A DNA stretch of 64,000 bases from VRUE01 sp963737575 (GTDB lineage Bacteria > Actinomycetota > Thermoleophilia > Solirubrobacterales > 70-9), in assembly GCA_963737575.1 (NCBI GenBank), contig CAVTTJ010000005.1, positions 496,001 through 560,000 on the forward strand. The letters run 5' to 3'. The notes under the pieces are model-generated. The model was not told the DNA's origin, searched no databases, and saw nothing but the letters and a program-made list of their open reading frames with translations. Shown piece by piece: positions 1 to 6,744 of the stretch. The translations under genes were made by a program, and so were the position numbers. Position 1 is the first letter of the stretch. Every line of letters begins with the position of its first letter.

Positions 1-137
1 GGACGCATCGTCCGATCTGTCCGATGCTTCCCGAACCGGGGACAGATGGCACGCCTGGGACGCGTAGGGACGCATATGGCAGTCTTGTCCTCCGGCTGGG
101 GGCCGAGCGGTCGCCGGTTCAAATCCGGCCTCCCCGA
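1..137 (+). repeat. tRNA-tail element E1 (5' end cut by window)
   Basis: This copy starts inside the left hairpin arm and runs through the right arm of GGGACGC words to the tRNA-like tail: T-stem GCCGG/CCGGC, loop TTCAAAT, then CTCCCCG and A. The CGGGGAC word at about position 37 can pair with the tail CTCCCCG as an acceptor stem. The tail matches most other copies in the window letter for letter. Confidence 0.9.
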
Positions 138-140
138 TAG

Positions 141-317
141 CGCGGAGGTGACCCACCGAAGGCAGTTCGCCGACAACGCCGTCTTGATCATGCCCGGGGG
201 ACGCCGACGGGGGGCAGAGGCCGCTACGGGGCGATTCTGTCGAGTATGTACCGCCGTGACACGGACGGAGCCCGGAAGCTGGCGTTCCATCAGCAGACCC
301 TGCTGCCCGGCGACTGA
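141..317 (+). pseudogene. possible 3' fragment of an unrecognised gene
   Basis: Directly after E1 a frame stays open to TGA at 315 and reads as a plausible protein tail (..YRRDTDGARKLAFHQQ..), with no start codon or ribosome site before it. It may be the 3' end of a gene cut by element insertion or recombination. It ends 27 bp before the permease start. I do not recognise the family, and it could be chance coding in high-GC DNA. Confidence 0.25.
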
Positions 318-344
318 GTCTCCGGGCCGGGCTGGGAGCCATCG

Positions 345-1493
345 GTGAAGGCGGTGCGCGCGCTGCTGTCGCCACGCGTTCTGCGCGCCACGGTGCCGCC
401 GCTGGCGTCGATCTTCGGCAGCGGCTTCCTGATCATCGTGCCCGTTCTCGAGCGTACCCTTGGCGCGCTATCGGTGGTCGGGATCGCCGGCGTCTGCGGC
501 TTCGCCTGGCTGGTCGGCACCGCGATCCGCCACAACATGGCCGCCGTCGAGCCGCTGCTCGAAGAGGGACGGGTCGACCGCCTCCGCGACTGGTCCGAGC
601 GGGGCTCGGACCTGGTGATCGCGATCGCCTACGTGATCTCGGTCGCCCTCTATTTGCGGATCATGTCGCTGTACGTCGTCGAATATGCCGCCTCCGGTTC
701 CGAGCTCGCCGAGCGGGCGCTGGCCTGCGGCGCCGTGCTGGCGATCACGGCGGTGGGCGTCCTTCGCCGGTTTGCCGGCCTCGACCTGCTCGAGCGATTG
801 GCGCTCGGCGCCGTGTTGGCGCTGACCACGGTTCTCGGCGGCGCGCTCTTCCTCAGCGACGGCCAGGACCTCCTCGGCGGCGGCCTGAGCCTGCCGCCTG
901 TGCCCGACCGGAGCCTCGCCGACGTGCTGCTGATCCTCGGCGGGATTGTGATCACCGTCCAGGGCTTCGAGACGGTCCGCTACCTGACCGATGAGTACGA
1001 CCGCCGGACGCGGATCCTCGCCTGCCGCCTGTCGCAGCTCATCTCCTCCTCGGTCTACATCGGGTTCGTCGCGGTGGCGACGCCGATGATGGGCCTGGGA
1101 ACGGGCGACGGCGCCGACGTGACGCTGCTCGACATCACCGGGCGGCTGCTGCCGGCACTCGCCGTCGCAGTCGTGGTCACGGCGATCCTCAGCCAGTTCA
1201 GCGCCGCGGTCGCCGACACGATCGCCGCACACGGCAATCTGGATCGCCATCTCCCCGGCCCGATGGGAGGGCCGCTCCCCTACCTCGCCAGCGGCGTGGC
1301 GGCGATCCTCCTCGTCTGGCTGGTCCCCATCTTTACCCTGATCGTCGTCGCCTCGCGGGCGTTCGCGGCCTACTACGCGCTGCAGTGCCTGGTCGCGTTC
1401 CGGACCTCGGACGGCATCGCGCCGAGGCTCGGCTTCGGCGTCCTGGGCGCAATCCTGGCCGCGGTCGCCCTCCTGGCCGAGCCGGCGGGCTAA
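345..1493 (+). CDS. APC-superfamily-like integral membrane transporter
   Basis: A 382-residue, very hydrophobic protein with roughly ten to eleven membrane segments. An early glycine-rich stretch (GSGFLIIVPVL, about residues 25-35) and a mid-protein segment with TVQGFETVRYL (about 203-213) resemble LeuT-fold or APC-type permeases, in which broken helices bind substrate. It starts at a GTG; no strong Shine-Dalgarno is visible. It lies alone between elements E1 and E2, so there is no operon partner to suggest a substrate. The reading frame is intact. Transporter function is inferred from topology and the short helix motifs only; substrate unknown. Confidence 0.55.
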   Translation: MKAVRALLSPRVLRATVPPLASIFGSGFLIIVPVLERTLGALSVVGIAGVCGFAWLVGTAIRHNMAAVEPLLEEGRVDRLRDWSERGSDLVIAIAYVISVALYLRIMSLYVVEYAASGSELAERALACGAVLAITAVGVLRRFAGLDLLERLALGAVLALTTVLGGALFLSDGQDLLGGGLSLPPVPDRSLADVLLILGGIVITVQGFETVRYLTDEYDRRTRILACRLSQLISSSVYIGFVAVATPMMGLGTGDGADVTLLDITGRLLPALAVAVVVTAILSQFSAAVADTIAAHGNLDRHLPGPMGGPLPYLASGVAAILLVWLVPIFTLIVVASRAFAAYYALQCLVAFRTSDGIAPRLGFGVLGAILAAVALLAEPAG

Positions 1494-1532
1494 TCCGCCG
1501 GTGCCGCGAACGCAGGGAGGTGCGCGACGTGT

Positions 1533-1604
1533 GAGGACACATAGAGCAGTCACGTCGACCGCCTGGCGGCCGAGCGGTCGCCGGTTCAAATCCGGCCTCC
1601 CCGA
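1533..1604 (+). repeat. tRNA-tail element E2 (3' half only)
   Basis: A partial copy holding the region just before the tail in diverged form, plus a perfect tRNA-like T-arm and CTCCCCG-A end. The GGTACC box and hairpin arms are missing. The remaining 1605-1931 stretch before the next gene holds nothing I can identify. Confidence 0.85.
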
Positions 1605-1931
1605 AACGAAAACCCCTGCAATCGGGTAGAGCTGGAGACGACCCTTCAGCAGCTGACGCTCTTCACTCCCGGCCCGGGGAGGCCGAAGGCCCGGCGCCAG
1701 ACCCAGAGGCGTAGAGGCAGAAACCGCCTTCCAGGGGGACTTGTAGAGCGATTCGAAGAGCGAGGCGGGCGGAGATTTCGGGTACGTCCCCGGGAAAGGA
1801 CCTTGCCGGCCAGGGCTTTCGCCTGCCGTCGCTGACGGTCCTAAAACTGGCGTGCCTGGCGTCGTCGTCGGCCCGGGGCAATTGGCTACCGTCTCTGATT
1901 GAGGGGACCGAGCAAATCTAAGGAGATAACG

Positions 1932-2492
1932 ATGTACAGATCGATTGAACCACCCCGTCGCACCGCGGCGGTTGGAATAGCAATTCTCATCGCCGCCGTT
2001 AGCGTGACTGCGGTCGCGATGGCCGCCGTGAGAGCCACCGACTCCAAGTCCAAGAAGGCTAAGGTCAAGTGCCCGAGCAAGGTCACGTCCGGCAAGAAGG
2101 TGACCTGCAAGGTAATCGGTCAGCTTCCAAAGGGCCCAAAGGGAGCAACGGGAAGCACTGGCGCGCCCGGGGCGCCCGGCTCTCCAGGACTTAGTGGCTA
2201 CGAAGTCGTTAGTCAGACCTTCAAAGAAGTATTCATCGTAAACAGCGGTGGCCAACGCGGCCTGAGCGAAGTCAAGACCGTGAGTTGTCCCTCCGGTAAG
2301 CAAGCGATCGGCGGAGGCTCTGACCTCGGGACCAATGAATCGCAAAACGGGCAACAGCGGCAGGTCATCGTCTCGCTGAACGGCCCCGACGGAGCCGGGA
2401 GCGGGTGGTCCGTGCAGCTGTTCAACAATTCGACGTCGATCGACACCTCGATCGACCTTAGGGTCTACGCGATCTGCGCGACGGTGGGTTAG
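1932..2492 (+). CDS. secreted protein with short collagen-like segment
   Basis: A 186-residue protein. The ATG at 1932 was chosen because AAGGAG lies 7 bp upstream; the frame runs further 5' without a ribosome site. An N-terminal hydrophobic segment (about residues 13-30) should act as a signal peptide or anchor. A Lys-rich stretch with two cysteines follows, then about eight Gly-X-Y triplets (GPKGATGSTGAPGAPGSPG) and a C-terminal domain with three further cysteines. This layout is common in actinobacterial envelope proteins. The protein is probably exported; a surface role is inference. It stands alone between E2 and E3. Confidence 0.7.
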   Translation: MYRSIEPPRRTAAVGIAILIAAVSVTAVAMAAVRATDSKSKKAKVKCPSKVTSGKKVTCKVIGQLPKGPKGATGSTGAPGAPGSPGLSGYEVVSQTFKEVFIVNSGGQRGLSEVKTVSCPSGKQAIGGGSDLGTNESQNGQQRQVIVSLNGPDGAGSGWSVQLFNNSTSIDTSIDLRVYAICATVG

Positions 2493-2707
2493 GGCACGAT
2501 CTCGAGAGACGCTCGCCGAACGCATCCGCGGCCCACAACCCGATCAAACCAAAGCATCTGGGTCCTTCCTGTCGTCCACTGCCCCCGGCCGACGGGAGGA
2601 CCCCTGCTGCTTAGCGTTCACAGCTGTGCATGGTCGGGGGCTGCAGTCTGGCTTTGGTCACCCGCTGCCTGGCCCCAGCCGGTTCGCCTCGTCTGAAGGA
2701 TGGTCGT

Positions 2708-2861
2708 GGTACCACTTTGGTACCGACTGCTATGTCCGATGCGTCCAGATTGTCCGCGGCCGGGGACACATTGGACGCCAGGGACGCGGTGGGACGCATA
2801 TGGCAATGGTGTCCTCCGGCTGGGGGTCGAGCGGTCGCCGGTTCAAATCCGGCCTCCCCGA
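2708..2861 (+). repeat. tRNA-tail element E3
   Basis: A full copy: GGTACC-ACTTT-GGTACC box, left and right complementary arms, then the tRNA-like tail. It is preceded from about 2660 by the GGTTCGCCTC.TCTG.AGGATGG module shared with E7 and E11, and followed by a GAAGGCCGCTTCGGAAGCGCG hairpin relic near 2868-2890. It is the left boundary of the 3.6-kb duplicated unit. Confidence 0.92.
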
Positions 2862-3083
2862 TTGACCGAAGGCCGCTTCGGAAGCGCGTTGGCAGCCGCA
2901 ACCGGATCGACCTCACCGGCCTTGATCGCACAGAGGACGCGGTGTTGGAGCTCGATAGTCGCCGTGGGGAGAAGGTCGGCGGCTGGCCCTGGCCGGTCCA
3001 ATTCGTCCCATTCCCTGTTGATGCGGCGTCGCTCCGCATCGATCTCGATGAGCGTCAAGATCTCGGAGGCGGTGCGGTCCTCA

Positions 3084-3464
3084 TCAGACCGTCACCTCAT
3101 CGTGCTGGTCGGCCACCTCGAGGATGCGACCGGTCACCCGCACGAGATGGGCCTGCCGTGCCGCGTAGTCGAGCGGTCCCTCTTCCGGCGTAATGAGGTG
3201 CTCCAGGTGTCCCTCAGTCACCATGTGGGTTTGCTCTATCCAACCAAGCGCCTGGTCGGTGAACCGGAAGTGAGCGGTTTCCCCGGGGGCCCAATGACTT
3301 AGAGAGCGGAGAACGTCGGCAAGGGCGAGCAGGATTTGCTCCTGCCGTGCACCCTTGGCCCCGCCCCGAAGGGTCAGGCGCTCGCAGCAGACGGTCTCCA
3401 TTTCGCGCTGCGCATCCGCTCGCAGCACTGCCCAGGCAGCCCTCGTTAGCTCTATGTCGACCAT
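3084..3464 (-). CDS. conserved hypothetical protein (duplicated unit, copy A)
   Basis: A 126-residue acidic, soluble protein of unknown function. ATG start at 3464 with AGAGGAGA upstream. It overlaps the end of the upstream zinc-ribbon gene by 13 bp, suggesting co-translation. Visible features are an N-terminal helical part with a CC pair (about residues 26-27) and a His/Glu-rich C-terminus (HMVTEGHLEHLITPEEGPLDY). The same gene sits at 27032-27412 with near identity. I do not recognise a family; retention of both intact copies suggests it is coding. Confidence 0.55.
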   Translation of the reverse strand: MVDIELTRAAWAVLRADAQREMETVCCERLTLRGGAKGARQEQILLALADVLRSLSHWAPGETAHFRFTDQALGWIEQTHMVTEGHLEHLITPEEGPLDYAARQAHLVRVTGRILEVADQHDEVTV

Positions 3465-3787
3465 CGTCGGTCTCCTCTGAATGAGGGGGCGTAGAGGGCC
3501 GTCTCCGTGCCAGGTTGAGCTCTCTCAGCGAGGTAGTCCCTGGTTACCCGCCCCAGCTGGCGCTCACGGCGGCGCCGGGCCTGTTCGGTTTGCCCACGCT
3601 TCGCCCGTGAACTCGGGCTGAGAGGTCGAGCGTTTAGCGCGGCTTCAATCTGGTCTGAGTCCCCCGGCAGGCTGCGGATCACCAGCGCCAACTCGCTGCC
3701 ATCGCTCGGGCACCGCCACTCATGGCCCTCTTCAACATCGTCCACGATGAACCGCTGCTCGCAGGTCAGACACTTGAGGAGATCCAC
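3452..3787 (-). CDS. small zinc-ribbon-like protein (duplicated unit, copy A)
   Basis: A 111-residue protein starting at GTG 3787, chosen because GAGAGGAGG lies just upstream; the open frame extends further 5' without support. The N-terminus holds CLTC (about residues 6-9) and a later single Cys in WRCPSDGSE, an incomplete zinc-ribbon-like arrangement, followed by an Arg-rich helical tail (QARRRRERQLGR). The tail could bind nucleic acid, but that is inference. It is the first gene of a two-gene minus-strand operon with the 126-residue protein. The space from 3788 to 4092 is gene-free and may hold the promoter. Confidence 0.55.
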   Translation of the reverse strand: MDLLKCLTCEQRFIVDDVEEGHEWRCPSDGSELALVIRSLPGDSDQIEAALNARPLSPSSRAKRGQTEQARRRRERQLGRVTRDYLAERAQPGTETALYAPSFRGDRRWST

Positions 3788-4092
3788 CCGCTGCCTCCTC
3801 TCGGTTCGGCGAGCACAGGGAGTGTCAGGCGATCGATCCACGGCACGTGCGCAACCATCTTCGGCTCCCTTCTTGAAAGCCAATCGGTGTGGCACGGACC
3901 GGAATTGCAGCAGCCAGCGTGTGACCGTTTATTCGTTCCGCTTCTTGATTGCAACCCAAATCAAGGTCAATTGACGCTTGCTCAGGATCGCTCCGGGGGC
4001 AACTCTAGCGCTGCAGCGCTTGCAATGCGAGCAACTCGATTGACCCAACGATCCGCGATTCACGAGGTCCCAAGATCTGAAGGAAGGCATCG

Positions 4093-4514
4093 ATGGGCTT
4101 GGACGCCAGCTGCGACGGCAGCGCAATGGTCGGCGCGCCATTGAACGGAGCGATCGCAAACGAGCTCGGCAAGCTGGTGGCGGACTTCGTTGGCATGGGC
4201 GGGACGAGATCGCGCGCGTTCATCAGCGACGACGACGTCGTCTTCCTGCTCGGGGACAGCGCGACAAGGGTGAGCGCAACACAATCGTCGCCGGCCGTAC
4301 CGATCTTGTGCGGCTCGGGCGCGACGTCCTGCAGCGCTCAATGGAGGAGCAGCTCGTCTCATCAGTCGAGCGGCTCACCCGACGCAAGGTTAGCCTGTTC
4401 CTGAGCGGCTCGAGCAGCCTCGGTGAGTCCTCCGTTGAGGTCTTCCTACTCGAGCCCGACCACTCCCCAGCTGACGGGGACCGTCGCGCACCGAGAAGTC
4501 CTTTTAGGCGCTAG
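4093..4514 (+). pseudogene. DUF2294-family gene, frameshifted (copy A)
   Basis: The first frame reads an N-terminal DUF2294-like half (ELGKLVADFVGMGGTRSRAF..DDDVVFLLGD) after ATG 4093, which has AAGGAAGG upstream. The second half (RTDLVRLGRDVLQRSMEEQL..LTRRKVSLFLSGSS..EVFLLEPD) continues in another frame from about 4275. One lost base in the CAAGGGTGAG run would join them. The same break is present in copy B, so it predates the duplication. DUF2294 is a family of unknown function, usually about 120 residues. Confidence 0.75.
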
Positions 4515-4610
4515 CATTCCAGTTGGCAGGTGCTGAGGGTCTCCCTCTCGGCCGGGCCAAACAACACAAGCAACGGACGGACGAGGTCGCGGGCCTCGGC
4601 GGACGCGAGG

Positions 4611-5033
4611 GTGGATAAAGGCGAAATATCAGCAGACGGTTCGGGAGAGAAGCTCGCCGGTGGGCAACTTTTAGCGGCGATCTCCACGGCGTTCGTGAGC
4701 ATCCTGCGCGAGAGCTACGGCCGCGGCCCAATGAAGGCCAAGACCTACGCGCTCGACGACCTTGTCGTGGTCGTGATGCGCGGCAGCGGCTTCACCGCGC
4801 TCGAGCAGACGATTATGGACAGCGGCGAGCCCGAACGCGTGATCGAGATGCGCGAGGACTTCCAACGGGTGATGGCCGACCGCTACAAGGAGACGATCTA
4901 CGAGCTCACCGGACGCACCGTCGTCGCGTTCCTCTCGCAGGCCCATGTTGAGCCCGACATCACGATCGAGATCTTCTTCATGGACGGCCCACTCGAGGGC
5001 TTTGGTGCGATCGAGGTGATCGAGCCCGAGTAG
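4611..5033 (+). CDS. DUF2294 domain protein (copy A)
   Basis: Intact 140-residue DUF2294-family protein. Typical blocks are visible: GRGPMKAKTYALDDLVVVVM (about residues 43-62), an EQTIMDSGEPERVIEMREDF stretch, then LTGRTVVAFLSQ and an acidic IEIFFMDGPLEGFG end. The start is uncertain: GTG 4611 lies near the domain, GTG 4530 adds 27 residues with no motif. It lies directly after a frameshifted paralogue, so the pair was a tandem duplication before one decayed. Biochemical role unknown. The second copy at 28549-28971 differs by a few residues. Confidence 0.75.
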   Translation: MDKGEISADGSGEKLAGGQLLAAISTAFVSILRESYGRGPMKAKTYALDDLVVVVMRGSGFTALEQTIMDSGEPERVIEMREDFQRVMADRYKETIYELTGRTVVAFLSQAHVEPDITIEIFFMDGPLEGFGAIEVIEPE

Positions 5034-5041
5034 GCCGAAGT

Positions 5042-5269
5042 CTTTGGGGAATCCGCCCCCACTGCGCTGCGGTTGAGGCTCGCCTCCGGGCCGACTCCAA
5101 TGCCAAGTCTGGCGAATGGCTCTCCCGGGCGCGGGCGCATGCGGACCGAGTCGATCCGATGCGGACCGCTCCGGAAATGCCAGTGGATCCTGAGAACCTG
5201 CGGCTCGAGGAGCTCAAGCCGTTTCTCGAGGGCTGGAGCCCCTATGGCTCAGAAAGCTGGCGCCAATGA
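5042..5269 (+). pseudogene. remnant of an alpha-helical gene, copy A
   Basis: A frame ending at TGA 5267 encodes ADSNAKSGEWLSRARAHADR, then VDPMRTAPE.. and LRLEELKPFLEGWSPYG, which looks like a real protein tail rather than random GC-rich sequence. No start codon or upstream part is left. Copy B (28980-29210) keeps the same peptide but has one base less near the end. I recognise the WL.WA..YADR.DP style from uncharacterised bacterial proteins but cannot name a family. Confidence 0.4.
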
Positions 5270-5293
5270 CGGCGCTCGCCGAGTTTGCAATCC

Positions 5294-6211
5294 TCACGGA
5301 CGAACGCGGATGATCGTCTTCCCGCTGATCCGCTCGGTCGGATTGAAGGCAGCGACGGCATCGTCCAGGGTCGAAACGTTGCCGATGTTCGTCCGCAGTC
5401 GTCCGTCCCGCACCCGCTGGACGATCTCACTCAGTTGGGCACGATCGGACTCGACAACGAAGTCGACCGCCAGGCCGTCGTCGGGCCGCGCCTCGGGCGG
5501 CCCGACGACGGACACCAGCGTTCCTCCGGCTCGAATCAGGCCTGCGGACCGCTTCCCGATGTCGCCGCCGATGACGTCGAACACCAGATCGACTGCGCCG
5601 ACATCCTCCAAGGTGTCGTTCTCGAGGTCGACGAACTCCTGCGCGCCGAAGTCGAGTGCCTTCTGACGGTCGGCAGTGCGTCCGGTCCCGATGACGTAGG
5701 CGCCGGCCTCTCGTGCGAGCTGCGTCACGATCGACCCGACTGCGCCAGCCGCGCCGTGCGCAAGGACGCTCTGCCCCGCCTGAAGGCGGCCGTGCTGGAA
5801 CAGTCCCTGCCACGCGGTCAGGCCTGAGATCGGCAGGCTCGCGCCCGCCGTGAAGTCGACGTCGCCCGGCAGGGGCGCGAGGTTGCGTGCCTCGACGGCC
5901 GCGTAGTCGGCCAGGGTGCCGTCGCGAGTCCAGTCGGTGAGGCCGAACACCCGCTGTCCCACCGAAAGTCCCGTCGTGCCATAGCCGAGGGCGGTGACCA
6001 CTCCGGCCAGCTCGTGCCCGGGAATCGACGGCGTCCGGTCACGGTCGAGGCGATCGGTCCAGGTCGAGGGCCACGTCAGCTCAGTCGGGACGAATCCCGA
6101 CGCATGAATCTGAACGACGACATCGTTTATCGCTGCCTGCGGCTCGGGCCGCTCCACCAGCGTCATCCCGGCCGTTCCCGCGGCCTCCTCGGTCACCACA
6201 ATCGCCTTCAT
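5294..6211 (-). CDS. NADPH:quinone oxidoreductase-type zinc-independent MDR protein (copy A)
   Basis: A 305-residue medium-chain dehydrogenase/reductase of the quinone-oxidoreductase type. The N-terminal GroES-like part has IPGHELAGVV (about residues 63-72). The Rossmann part has HGAAGAVGSIVTQLAREAG (about 153-171) for NADPH binding and FDVIGGDIG further on. Structural zinc cysteines are absent, as expected for this subgroup. ATG start with GGGAGG upstream. It probably reduces quinones or reactive carbonyls using NADPH. A near-identical gene is at 29231-30148 and a third fragment at 33505-33760. Confidence 0.88.
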   Translation of the reverse strand: MKAIVVTEEAAGTAGMTLVERPEPQAAINDVVVQIHASGFVPTELTWPSTWTDRLDRDRTPSIPGHELAGVVTALGYGTTGLSVGQRVFGLTDWTRDGTLADYAAVEARNLAPLPGDVDFTAGASLPISGLTAWQGLFQHGRLQAGQSVLAHGAAGAVGSIVTQLAREAGAYVIGTGRTADRQKALDFGAQEFVDLENDTLEDVGAVDLVFDVIGGDIGKRSAGLIRAGGTLVSVVGPPEARPDDGLAVDFVVESDRAQLSEIVQRVRDGRLRTNIGNVSTLDDAVAAFNPTERISGKTIIRVRP

Positions 6212-6417
6212 CGGTCACCTCCCTGTGTCGAGCTTCGCCTGTACGGCAGCCGATCACCAGAACGTCCTGCTAAAAAGACATTCGCACTCAACCTAACGCT
6301 TGGCGCAGAGGCCGGCACAGTCAGTCGGACGGACGGCCCTGCTGGATGATCCGCGGGTGGTAGCGAGAGACGATTCGGCCCCCTGATCTGTACTCGAGAC
6401 CCCGCGTGGTACCGCTT

Positions 6418-6562
6418 TTGGTACCGGATGCATCGTCCGATATGTCCGATGCTTCCCGAACCGGGGACGGATGGCACGCACGGGACGCGTCGGGACGCAC
6501 ATGGCAGTCGTGTCCTCCGGCTGGGGGCCGAGCGGTCGCCGGTTCAAATCCGGCCTCCCCGA
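6418..6562 (+). repeat. tRNA-tail element E4
   Basis: Full copy. It is preceded at about 6336-6375 by a second upstream module, CCGCGGGTGGTAGCGAGAGA, shared with E12, E13 and relics elsewhere. It is followed at 6565-6590 by a clear hairpin AAGCCCGCTTC/GGAAGCGGGTT with a short loop, which looks like a terminator stem without a long T run. Right boundary of duplication copy A. Confidence 0.93.
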
Positions 6563-6744
6563 TCAGGAAAGCCCGCTTCGGAAGCGGGTTCCCACTTTGG
6601 AGAGGAGTCCGGTTGAACGTTCCGTTAGGTGCCTGGGACCACCGCTCGGGACTTCGCCCGCGCTCCGAGGGCGAGGGCCAGGTGGAGCAGCAGCGCAGCG
6701 GCCCAGGTTTGCCACACCAGCCCTGACCGCTCTACGATGTTGGA

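Larger units (their letters stand above)
2862..6417 (+). repeat. segmental duplication, copy A
   Basis: This segment, from the end of E3 to the start of E4, recurs at 26810-30344 in the same orientation, from E11 to E12, with only scattered substitutions and small indels by eye. It carries two small minus-strand genes, two DUF2294 genes, a gene remnant and a quinone-oxidoreductase gene. Flanks outside the elements differ, so the edges of homology fall within or beside the elements. Confidence 0.95.

Noticed and set aside
468..2525. A 685-codon minus-strand frame
   Set aside because: It is a shadow of the permease and collagen-like genes: Arg/Asp/Pro-rich, low complexity, no start signal, crossing an element.
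2708..2861. Elements as functional tRNA genes
   Set aside because: No anticodon arm or D-arm of proper size can be placed between the possible acceptor strands; the distance is about 100 nt and its length varies among copies.
5073..5827. Plus-strand frames opposite the quinone-oxidoreductase genes
   Set aside because: They are duplicated only because the real minus-strand gene is duplicated; composition is that of antisense shadow.
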